Of a DNA stretch of 64,000 nt, positions 26,534 through 34,428 are shown piece by piece; the first letter of the stretch is position 1; every line of letters starts with the position of its first letter. The stretch is from positions 744,001-808,000 of the forward strand of contig CAVOTH010000004.1 in assembly GCA_963699085.1 (NCBI GenBank), given 5' to 3'. Below the pieces are notes generated by a model. The model searched no databases. It was not told where the DNA came from and saw nothing but the letters and a program-made list of their open reading frames with translations. A program made the position numbers and the translations under genes. This stretch comes from Bog-756 sp963699085. Lineage in GTDB: Bacteria; Actinomycetota; Acidimicrobiia; Acidimicrobiales; RAAP-2.

Positions 26534-27694
26534 TTATGCGGCGGCGGTGAGAAAGATGTCGGCCTTGGCGTTGGCCAGGGGCATGACGATGTTGCCTCCC
26601 AGCTTGTTGTGGGCCGTGAGGGCCTGTCCGGCCTCGCTGTTCCACGAAGCGCCGGAATAGAAGGTGATGACGTTATCGACACTCTTCCCGGCTTTCGTGC
26701 ACGGAATGGAGTCCGTTGACTTCTTGCCTCCGCTGATGGTCGCCGATCCGGTTATCAGACCGCTCGACGCGGTGGTGATGACGAGTGTCTTCGTCGATTT
26801 CGTCCATGTTGATGGCGCCGCCTGGACCAGGCTCTCGTCGACGCGGTCAGTGCCGGCGGGCTTGGCCAACGCAGTGTTGTCGGCGATGGCGACCTGGTCC
26901 ACTGACTGGCCGGAGAAGGTTCCGGTGTCACCCGAAGCCAAGAGGCTGGGATTGGCGAGGGGACTGGGGTCGTCGTCGAACCCTTTGCTCGACGGCAGGC
27001 ACGTGCTCGGCGCTACACAGTCGTTGTCCACGGTGACGGTTGGGTGCGACAACGATGCGGTGAAGGAGCTGCTGGAGACGGTCCCACCTCCCGCGATCCC
27101 GGTGATCAACTTCACGGAGCCGGTCAGCGTGCCGGTGTAGTCGGTTTCGGTGCCCGAGGTGCACGCCCCGGCCACCACCTTCGATGCCGTGGACTTGAAA
27201 GTGACATTCACAGTGGCAATGGGGCTGGTCTGCGCACCGGGGTCAATTGTTCCGATGCCTGTCGACGCGGAGAATGCAAGGCCGCCCGAGGTGACCGGGA
27301 AGGTCCAGCCGTGGATCTCGACGGCGAGCGGCGAGGTCGATTCCTCGCGGGAGAGCTCGACGGTGATCTCGTTGGATGAGCCCGAGACGGACAGCATCCA
27401 GCTGACACCGTTGGTCGTCTTGACACTGGCCGCGTCGCCCTCGAACGTGGTCGAGCACAGGTCCTGCTCCGGACAGGTCGTGGCCGGAGCTGCCGGCACC
27501 GCCGCCGGCAGGACGGCCGGAATCTCGCCGGGGGTCGCTGCCGGTGTCAGGACCGGAATTCCGGCCGGTGTCGCCGCCCAGGCGGCGTCGGGTGCCGCCA
27601 GGAGCGCCGTCGGCACCCCCGCGACGAGTAGGAGGACACCGAGCAAACCGGCCACCACCCGCCCGGATGATCCCTCGCATTTGATGATGTCCAC
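26534..27694 (-). CDS. Secreted protein of unknown function
   Basis: The 386-residue protein has a signal peptide (SGRVVAGLLGVLLLVAGVPTALL, cut likely after AAWA). An Ala/Pro/Thr-rich linker with repeated P-A-x-x-P-A-x-x-P patterns follows. A beta-rich domain with four or more Cys comes next (TTCPEQDLCSTTF, VVAGACTSGTE, NDCVAPSTCLPSS, SIPCTKAGKS), and many Thr/Ser-rich strands. The Cys pattern suggests disulfides outside the cell. I do not recognise the family. It converges with the DUF1707 gene (69 bp between stops) and is divergent from the dehalogenase gene. Confidence 0.7.
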   Translation of the reverse strand: MDIIKCEGSSGRVVAGLLGVLLLVAGVPTALLAAPDAAWAATPAGIPVLTPAATPGEIPAVLPAAVPAAPATTCPEQDLCSTTFEGDAASVKTTNGVSWMLSVSGSSNEITVELSREESTSPLAVEIHGWTFPVTSGGLAFSASTGIGTIDPGAQTSPIATVNVTFKSTASKVVAGACTSGTETDYTGTLTGSVKLITGIAGGGTVSSSSFTASLSHPTVTVDNDCVAPSTCLPSSKGFDDDPSPLANPSLLASGDTGTFSGQSVDQVAIADNTALAKPAGTDRVDESLVQAAPSTWTKSTKTLVITTASSGLITGSATISGGKKSTDSIPCTKAGKSVDNVITFYSGASWNSEAGQALTAHNKLGGNIVMPLANAKADIFLTAAA

Positions 27695-28076
27695 AGATCG
27701 TTCGCCTCCTCGTCATCGTCGATACCCGCAACTCACCGGGAGCAGGTGCGATCCTCCCGCCCTACACCCGATCTTCAAACCCTTCCATCTCCCCGGCGGC
27801 TTGTCGAACACTTGTGCCTGGAGGCAGCAACACCTCGAGCCGACGTGGAGTGCGCCTCGTCGGCGATGGGATCACCACCGTTTACCCACCATCGCTCCCC
27901 CGCCGACCGACGCCTGAGTGGACGAGCAACCTATTCGGACGGCCCGCACCCATTTGACGGACCTCGGTACAGGCACCCCCCTTTGATCCGTTCACATGCG
28001 ATGGTCAGGCACCCGGAAGTAGCCTGCTTCGACAACCCGAACCTGAACAGTCGGGTCTTCACGTGCGGAGCACCAG
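27695..28076. other. 382-bp divergent intergenic region without a recognised gene
   Basis: This space separates the start of the secreted protein gene (minus) from the start of the haloalkane dehalogenase gene (plus). It must hold the promoters of both. I see no convincing coding frame, strong inverted repeat or clear -35/-10 pair. Confidence 0.5.
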
Positions 28077-28988
28077 ATGGACATTCTGAGAACGCCCGAG
28101 GACCGTTTTTCCGTCCTTCCCGACTACCCCTTCGCCCCCAACTATGTGGAGGTCGAGGCTGACGACGGCGATCGACTGCGAATCCATTACCTCGACGAAG
28201 GACCCTCCGACGGCGAGACCGTGCTCCTGCTACACGGCGAGCCGACCTGGTCCTACCTGTATCGCACGATGATTCCACTGCTCAACGCCGCCGGACTGCG
28301 GACCGTCGCCCTCGACCTGGTCGGCTTTGGGCGCAGCGACAAACCCGCCCGGCGCACCGACTACACCTATCAATCCCACGTTGATTGGACATGGGCGGCC
28401 GTCGAAGCGATTGGCCTCGATGCCATCACCCTGGTCTGCCAGGACTGGGGCGGCCTCATCGGGCTCCGGCTGGTCGGCGAACACCCGCAGCGCTTTGCCC
28501 GAGTCGTCGCCGCCAACACGTCCCTGCCGACAGGGGACCACCCACCCGGTGATGCATTTCTCGCTTGGCAGCGCTTCAGCCAGGATGTGCCCGAGTTCCA
28601 GGTTGGCCGGATCGTGAACGGCGGCTGTGTGGGCGATCTGGCCGCCGACGTCATCGTCGCCTACGACGCTCCCTTTCCGGATGACACCTATACACAAGGC
28701 GCCCGCCAGTTCCCTCTGCTGGTACCGACCCATCCTGACGACCCCGCTGCACCCGCTAATCGGGCCGCCTGGGACACGCTACGCCGCTTCAAGCGCCCCT
28801 TCCTCTGTGCCTTCAGTGATTCCGATGCCATCACCAGAGGTGGGGACCGCTTGTTCCGAGCAGAGATCCCCGGTGCCGCGGGTCAAGCTCACACCACGAT
28901 CATCGGAGCCGGCCATTTCCTCCAGGAGGACCAGGGCCCTGAACTCGCCCGGGTGGTTGCCGCGTTCATCGCCGACAACCCCAGGTAG
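28077..28988 (+). CDS. Haloalkane dehalogenase (alpha/beta hydrolase, HLD-I type)
   Basis: The 303-residue protein has the family order: oxyanion/halide region HGEPTWSYLYR (residues 53-63), GFGRSDKP, nucleophile elbow VCQDWGG with Asp123 followed by Trp124 (halide-binding), an acid in FSDSDAITRGG, and the catalytic His280 in GAGHFLQED. It cleaves a carbon-halogen bond by forming an alkyl ester on Asp123, releasing halide and an alcohol. The length and DhlA-like features favour subfamily I. No signal peptide is seen, so it is cytoplasmic. Natural substrates are unknown. It lies alone, divergent from a secreted protein gene. Confidence 0.85.
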   Translation: MDILRTPEDRFSVLPDYPFAPNYVEVEADDGDRLRIHYLDEGPSDGETVLLLHGEPTWSYLYRTMIPLLNAAGLRTVALDLVGFGRSDKPARRTDYTYQSHVDWTWAAVEAIGLDAITLVCQDWGGLIGLRLVGEHPQRFARVVAANTSLPTGDHPPGDAFLAWQRFSQDVPEFQVGRIVNGGCVGDLAADVIVAYDAPFPDDTYTQGARQFPLLVPTHPDDPAAPANRAAWDTLRRFKRPFLCAFSDSDAITRGGDRLFRAEIPGAAGQAHTTIIGAGHFLQEDQGPELARVVAAFIADNPR

Positions 28989-29218
28989 TTCCGTTCCGGC
29001 CGGAATCTTCATCGTCGGAAGGCAAGCCAACTTCCGGTGGGCAAGTCTGCTATTTCCTGCAAAGCCTGGCGGACTTCCTTGGTATTGAGCAGGCCCAATC
29101 GGCCCGTTTCTAGTCTGGGCGACCCATTCAGTGGGAAACACCGCCGCCGGGGAGTCGATCACCACGGTCGTGAGCCGAAGGTGTCTTCGGATGACGCCGT
29201 CGGACATTTGACACCATC

Positions 29219-29367
29219 GTGAAGTTGCAACTAGAGGTTGCAGCCACCACCCGGACCGGTGTGGTGTCGAAGTACACCGGCACCGGCATCAACCAGCCGG
29301 ACGGGATCACCAGCGGACCTGACGGGAACCTGTGGTTCACCAACGATGGCAACAACTGCACCGGAGG
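29219..29367 (+). pseudogene. Fragment of a virginiamycin-B-lyase-like propeller protein
   Basis: A short stretch reads SKYTGTGINQPDGITSGPDG, then NLWFTNDGNN. That is one blade of the Vgb/streptogramin-lyase propeller family, whose repeat is G-I-x-x-G-P-D-G-N-L-W-F-T. The frame continues about 36 codons to 29476, but the sequence stops resembling the family after NNCTGG, and no further blades follow. It is most likely the remnant of a deleted secreted propeller gene. The surrounding 28989-29218 shows nothing else. Confidence 0.5.
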
Positions 29368-29468
29368 ATCACGCCCTGAGTTCGTAATCCTCCGACAAGG
29401 AGACTTCTCTCTGCCGGTGTGCCACCGACAGGTCAGGGTATTGCCCCCCTGTTCCAGGCCCCGGATTC

Positions 29469-31106
29469 CTAGGTGACGTTACGCAGCATCGGTATGCGAC
29501 GCTTGGCATCACGCTCCGACTCCAACACCGATCTCATGCTCGATGCCACTGCGGCATCGCTCGAAGCGCGATTGTGACGTTCTTCTGGGTCTGCAGTCAG
29601 GTTGTGAAGTTCCCAGTCGGGCTCCGCGGCCGGTCCCAGGAACGGGTTCGGAGCAACACCTTGAGCCTTATACCAATCGTCGAGTCGTTCGTAGTAGTGA
29701 TTCAGCTTCCACAGCTCAGGAGAACCGTGGGCACCGGTCGGCAATGTGGCGAGCACTGACTCAATATTGATCGGCGGCGCAACAGGGTCAAAGGCGGCCC
29801 CCGTCAGGATATTGACCTCGGTCGTGCCCCGGGTCACGTCATCTTCGGTCATGAAGTAGATCGGCGATGACAGCGAGACCGGGTCGACCTGACCCCGGAC
29901 GATCGGGCTCAGATCTCGACCAGGTAGTGGTTGGACCTCATCGTGGTGGGCGGAGACCCCGGCGGTTGCCACCTCCCGGTCGATCCCTGCCAGTCCGAGG
30001 AGGGTCGGGATCAAGTCGACGTGGCTGGTCGGCACGACCACCCCCGCGCGTCCAGATTCGATGCCAGGACCGGCGATCAGCAATGGCACACGAGTGGCCT
30101 CGTCGAACGCATTGCACCACTTTTGAATCAGCCCACCATGGGCGCCGAGCAAGTCCCCATGGTCCGACGTGAAGACGACGATGGTGTCGTCGGCCATGCC
30201 CGACTGTTCGAGTGCTTCGAGGATCCTGCCGATGGCCTGGTCCACCAGCTTGAGGAGGTAGTAGTAGAGCTTTCGATAGCCGAGGTCGGTGGCCGTCTCG
30301 AAGATCATTTGGGGCCAAACCGCCTTGAATGCCTCCTGGCACAGTGGGCGTCCGGCGAATGAATCCCGCTGCGAAGGCGGTTCAGGAATGTCGGGCACCG
30401 TTTCGTCAGGCGGTCCGAACTTCAGAATCTGCTCCCAGCCGAAGCCAGAAAAGGCGATGTCGTGCGGATTCACGAACGAAGCGACCGTCAACCAGGGGCC
30501 GTCATGCCGAGATTCCGCCAGGTCGGCGAATAGGTCCACAACCTGTTCAGCAAATACGCCGTCGCGCACGGTCCCACAGTCGGACTTGTCGGCTCCGTGA
30601 GGCTCGCGCCCGATCCAACCCGAAAAGCCGAAGGGATCGAGTCTGTCGGCCTTCCGGTAGGCCTCGATCGCCTCGGGCAGAGGATTGCCGTCGTCGTCGG
30701 ACGCCTTCAATCCGATGTGCGAACCGGGGGTCGTGAGATCGGCGAATGAGACATGCCACTTGCCGCGGTAGTGAGTCCGGTAGCCCCCTGCTCGGAACCA
30801 GTCCCCCAGGGTGGGAACAGTGTTCGGATCGAGCCAGTGCATTCCAGGGTCAGTGCTCTGTTTGGCTGTTCCGTCCGTGGTCGTGACCCCGTGCAGCGAT
30901 GGGTACTGACCCGTGAAGAGGGTCGCTCGGCTGGGCACACAGGCCGTCGAACCGGCGTAATGCCGGTGGAACTCCAGGCCCCGAGCCCGGATCGACTCCC
31001 GGGCGGTGAGCTGGGAGGTCCGGAACGATTGAACCACCTCGGACTCATAGGGCGGAGGGTATCTCTCCTCGTCCGTCATGATCAGCAGAATGTTGGGTCG
31101 CTCCAT
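29469..31106 (-). CDS. Sulfatase (arylsulfatase/choline-sulfatase-like)
   Basis: With ATG 31104-31106 as the start (MERPNILLIMTDEER) the protein has 545 residues. The frame is open 41 codons further, but that part is unlike the family. The N-terminus carries the metal site (ILLIMTDEE). The sulfatase signature is STACVPSRATLFTGQYPS, with Cys56, which would be converted to formylglycine in C-x-P-S-R. TIVVFTSDHGDLLGAHG is the second metal-binding loop. It would hydrolyse a sulfate ester. The formylglycine-generating enzyme is not in this window. No signal peptide is seen from this start, so it may be cytoplasmic, as choline sulfatases are. Confidence 0.85.
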   Translation of the reverse strand: MERPNILLIMTDEERYPPPYESEVVQSFRTSQLTARESIRARGLEFHRHYAGSTACVPSRATLFTGQYPSLHGVTTTDGTAKQSTDPGMHWLDPNTVPTLGDWFRAGGYRTHYRGKWHVSFADLTTPGSHIGLKASDDDGNPLPEAIEAYRKADRLDPFGFSGWIGREPHGADKSDCGTVRDGVFAEQVVDLFADLAESRHDGPWLTVASFVNPHDIAFSGFGWEQILKFGPPDETVPDIPEPPSQRDSFAGRPLCQEAFKAVWPQMIFETATDLGYRKLYYYLLKLVDQAIGRILEALEQSGMADDTIVVFTSDHGDLLGAHGGLIQKWCNAFDEATRVPLLIAGPGIESGRAGVVVPTSHVDLIPTLLGLAGIDREVATAGVSAHHDEVQPLPGRDLSPIVRGQVDPVSLSSPIYFMTEDDVTRGTTEVNILTGAAFDPVAPPINIESVLATLPTGAHGSPELWKLNHYYERLDDWYKAQGVAPNPFLGPAAEPDWELHNLTADPEERHNRASSDAAVASSMRSVLESERDAKRRIPMLRNVT

Positions 31107-31389
31107 GGATGGGACGCTAATCAGAGTCGTTGGACGATGTCCACGCAGATCGGATCCGTCGGGGGTGGAAGTGCTCGCGGCCGCCGGCAGAGGCCCGTCT
31201 CCGCCAAGCTTCAGCCCTGGGTTGGTCACACCTTGCGCCAGCGACCTGTGAAGAACGTTCGATTCGTGACGACGCGATCATCGCTTTCGACATCCCACGT
31301 TGATGATTCGAAAACGAACTACGAATAACCCCTGGTCGTTATTGCTGGATGACGTCCTTGGCACTCACAGTCAGGCTCGAACGTCTGGA

Positions 31390-32643
31390 TCAGTGGGCGA
31401 GCACGGTATTGGCAGTCGTCGAGATCGACGTGACGCCCGACTCAACGATTACCGGGGTGACCACGTCAGTATCGACCGTCCCGTTGCCGATCTCCCCCTT
31501 CGTATTGCATCCCCATGCGTACACATTCCCATTCGCGGTGACGCCGTAGGAGGTGGCGCCGCCTGTGGCAACCTCGACGTAAACGACGCCGACCGGAGGG
31601 ACGAGAGGGATCGGCGAAGGCTGGGCGACCTTCCGACCGTCGCCTAGTTGGCCCCACGTGTCGTTGCCCCAGGTCCAGACACTGCCGTTTGTCAAACTCA
31701 CCAGAGTTTGACCGTTCGAATAGGAGGACCCACCCTGGGCGACGTCGGCGACATCAGCGGGCAGTGTGACCTTGACCGGTCTCGTCGAGAAGGTCCCGGA
31801 CTCGCCGTCCCCCAGTTGACCAGATCCGTTAAAACCCCAGTCGAAGTAGGTCCCGTCGCTCAACAGGGCCCCCGAGTTGGTAGATGACGCCACCAGTTCA
31901 GTGACCTGGCCCACCGGGAGTGCACTCACCTTCGCCGGCACGAACGAGTGCTTGGTGGAACCGATACCCAGGTCGCCGCTGTGGTTGGTGCCACAGGCAT
32001 AGACCGTTCCGTCGGCGTCGTACAGGGCGTGATCACCGGCCCCGGCCACCGCGGTGACATGGGTGAATGGCAGCTCAACAGGTCGATCTCGGGGGAGCGT
32101 ATCGCCGAGGCACAGCGAGCCGTAGCTGTTATCACCCCAACCCCAGGCATTCCCGTTCGTGTCGACGGCGAGCGAGGTGTTGTAGGGCATGGCATCCTCC
32201 GCCATGAAGGCGATGGATACGCCAGCCGGGAAGGCAACGCGGACAGGCTTCGTCAGTGAATCGGACGTACTGCCGTTGCCCAACTCGCCATCCTCACCAA
32301 GTCCCCATTCGTAGACGCGCCCGTTCGACAGGAGCGCGAAATCGTCTGAGTTGGATGTGGCGATCTGCACTACCTTTCCCGGGAGGTGCACAGGCGTCGG
32401 GCTTGTCCGTTCACCGTTGTGGTTGGGTATGTCTCCGAAATAGTCCCCCCAGCCCTCCACCTCGCTTGTCACCCGCGGCGTCGTGGCCCCGGAAGACGGG
32501 GCACCGGCGGGACTCATCGCCACCAGGGTCGCAAATGGGACGATCAAAAGGGCGATGGCGAGGATCGACGTCGGACTCGGGCTGCGGAATAACTGGGAAG
32601 AAGTACGACCGGAGCGCATATGTCTCAACATCGTCACACACAT
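31390..32643 (-). CDS. Secreted RCC1-type beta-propeller protein (minus-strand paralogue)
   Basis: The 417-residue protein has an N-terminal signal/anchor (SPTSILAIALLIVPFATLVAM). Seven RCC1-type repeats follow, each with a W-G-x-N/G-x-x-G-x-L-G-x-G core: VYEWGLGEDGELGNGS, AWGWGDNSYGSLCLGD, VYACGTNHSGDLGIGS, YFDWGFNGSGQLGDGE, VWTWGNDTWGQLGDGR, VYAWGCNTKGEIGNGT. RCC1 propellers bind proteins or act as lyases; no catalytic residue can be named here. The start is uncertain among three closely spaced Met codons (residues 1, 5 and 9). It is head-to-head with a related gene at 32984. Confidence 0.8.
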   Translation of the reverse strand: MCVTMLRHMRSGRTSSQLFRSPSPTSILAIALLIVPFATLVAMSPAGAPSSGATTPRVTSEVEGWGDYFGDIPNHNGERTSPTPVHLPGKVVQIATSNSDDFALLSNGRVYEWGLGEDGELGNGSTSDSLTKPVRVAFPAGVSIAFMAEDAMPYNTSLAVDTNGNAWGWGDNSYGSLCLGDTLPRDRPVELPFTHVTAVAGAGDHALYDADGTVYACGTNHSGDLGIGSTKHSFVPAKVSALPVGQVTELVASSTNSGALLSDGTYFDWGFNGSGQLGDGESGTFSTRPVKVTLPADVADVAQGGSSYSNGQTLVSLTNGSVWTWGNDTWGQLGDGRKVAQPSPIPLVPPVGVVYVEVATGGATSYGVTANGNVYAWGCNTKGEIGNGTVDTDVVTPVIVESGVTSISTTANTVLAH

Positions 32644-32983
32644 CTCCGTCGAGAGCCGACGCGACCCAAATGACCCTGGAAATCCGCCGGATCAGCCGTC
32701 ACCCGGCCCTGAAGTCCACGTTCTCGGCGATGGCCACCGGTGTCACCGCTCTGGCCAGGCACCGGCGCCCCGGCCCGTGATGATCCCAATGTGCCTCTCA
32801 TAATGCTCAGGCTTCCTGGGCCGACTCGCGCCCAGCTGTGGCACACTTTGAACTCGACTGCGAATATCGAGGGGCTCGGAAACCAACCGAAGGGGCCCGG
32901 CGCGGAACTGTTTCCCTCCGACGGTTGACGGTCAACCCGATGAAACCCGTCGTGTCGGCGACTAACTATCGGGGGTAGAGGTC
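32644..32983. other. 340-bp divergent region between two RCC1 genes
   Basis: The region should hold the promoters of both RCC1 genes. I see no convincing gene. A TTGAAC followed downstream by AATATC at about 32848-32870 is a possible but poorly spaced promoter toward the plus strand. No strong dyad was found. Confidence 0.4.
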
Positions 32984-34210
32984 ATGACGCAGGAGTCCAT
33001 TGGCGGACTGAACCACGTGGGGATCCCGCGCCGACGACGGTCGGGGCGGGCCGTCCGGAAACGGGGGCGGATCACCGGACTCGGCATCGGCGTCGTCGCG
33101 GCGGTCGTACTGATCGTGGTGCCGGTCGGCTTCGGAGGCACCGTCTCCGCCCAAGCGACAAGTCCCTCCGTGTATCAGTGGGGCTACACCGAACGCACGA
33201 TCACGCCCGTGGCGGGCCTGCCCACCGGCATCGTCGCCGTGCAGGCCGGTGACTGGGGAGGCATGGCGCTCGACGCCACAGGCCACGTCTGGGATTGGGG
33301 CTACGGCTCGCAGGGTGAGTTGGGTGACGGCTCGGTGACCGACTCATTCGCCACTGCGGTCGAGGCGAAAGGGCCCCACGACATCGTCTCCATCGGTGAA
33401 GGCGACAACTACGCGGCAGCCGTGGATGCGTCGGGCAACCTATGGGTCTGGGGCTATGACCCGCACGGAACATTGTGTCTGAGTCACCGATCGATCGTCA
33501 CCCGCCCGGTGAAGATCACCGGACTCGGGGCGACAGCTGTGGCCGGAGGTGGAGCCCATCTGCTCCTCCTGCTCCGTAATGGAACGGTCGAAGCCTGCGG
33601 CGAGAACAGGTACGGACAGTTGGGCGACGGGACGATGGGGGCCGGATCGGCCTCTCCGGTGCCGGTGATCGGTCTTTCCAACGTCGTCGCCATCACGGCG
33701 GGCAATCTCTTCTCGGCCGCGGTCGAGTCCGATGGTTCGGTGTGGACCTGGGGCTACAACGCCTACGGTCAGTTGGGAGTCGGTATGACGACGAACGAGG
33801 ACACCCCGCAGCGGGTGCCGCTGCCCCAGCCGGCGACGGAGATCTATGCGGGGGGTGACAATTGGGTCAACGGACACATGGTGGCGATCCTTTCCAATGG
33901 CAAGATGATGGCGTGGGGCAACGACCAGTGGGGTCAACTCGGTGACGGAGTCTCGGGATCTCCATCCTCGACACCACAGTCCGTCCATATGCCGTCTGGT
34001 GTCACCTTCACCTCCGTAGCGGCGGGAGGCGAAGACACGTTCGGGGTGGCCAGCGACGGCGAACTGTGGGCATGGGGCCGCAATACGGACGGGGAGCTCG
34101 GCGTCGCGGCGAAAGGCAAGGTGGTGGATAGACCTATCCTCGCCAGCTATGGCTTCACAATGATCTCGGCAACGGCGGTGGAGGGTGTCGGGGTCTCGTC
34201 AGGTCCCTGA
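32984..34210 (+). CDS. Membrane-anchored or secreted RCC1-type propeller protein (plus-strand paralogue)
   Basis: The 408-residue protein (ATG 32984, preceded by GGGGGTAGAGG) has a basic N-terminus and a hydrophobic helix (GLGIGVVAAVVLIVVPVGFGG), which may be a signal peptide or an anchor. RCC1 repeats follow: VWDWGYGSQGELGDGS, LWVWGYDPHGTLCLSH, VEACGENRYGQLGDGT, VWTWGYNAYGQLGVGM, MMAWGNDQWGQLGDGV, LWAWGRNTDGELG. The blade order and two odd blades (one with TLCL, one with EACG) match the minus-strand neighbour, so the pair arose by an old inverted duplication. Function unknown. Confidence 0.82.
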   Translation: MTQESIGGLNHVGIPRRRRSGRAVRKRGRITGLGIGVVAAVVLIVVPVGFGGTVSAQATSPSVYQWGYTERTITPVAGLPTGIVAVQAGDWGGMALDATGHVWDWGYGSQGELGDGSVTDSFATAVEAKGPHDIVSIGEGDNYAAAVDASGNLWVWGYDPHGTLCLSHRSIVTRPVKITGLGATAVAGGGAHLLLLLRNGTVEACGENRYGQLGDGTMGAGSASPVPVIGLSNVVAITAGNLFSAAVESDGSVWTWGYNAYGQLGVGMTTNEDTPQRVPLPQPATEIYAGGDNWVNGHMVAILSNGKMMAWGNDQWGQLGDGVSGSPSSTPQSVHMPSGVTFTSVAAGGEDTFGVASDGELWAWGRNTDGELGVAAKGKVVDRPILASYGFTMISATAVEGVGVSSGP

Positions 34211-34428
34211 GTTTCGCCACTCTCGGTTCTCGATGAGACAGGGAGCAGGCCGTCCCCTGGACTCCCCTGACCACCTGGCTGTTCAGGTCGCCGGAGCCGC
34301 CAGTCTTGGCCACTTCGGTCGAGGTCGGACCACGTCCCGATACCAAACCTGTCGTGTTGGAGGACCGACGCCAGCACTCTCCGAGTGGCGTATCCAGCCA
34401 TGGTGAGGCACCGGACCGAGAGGCCATC

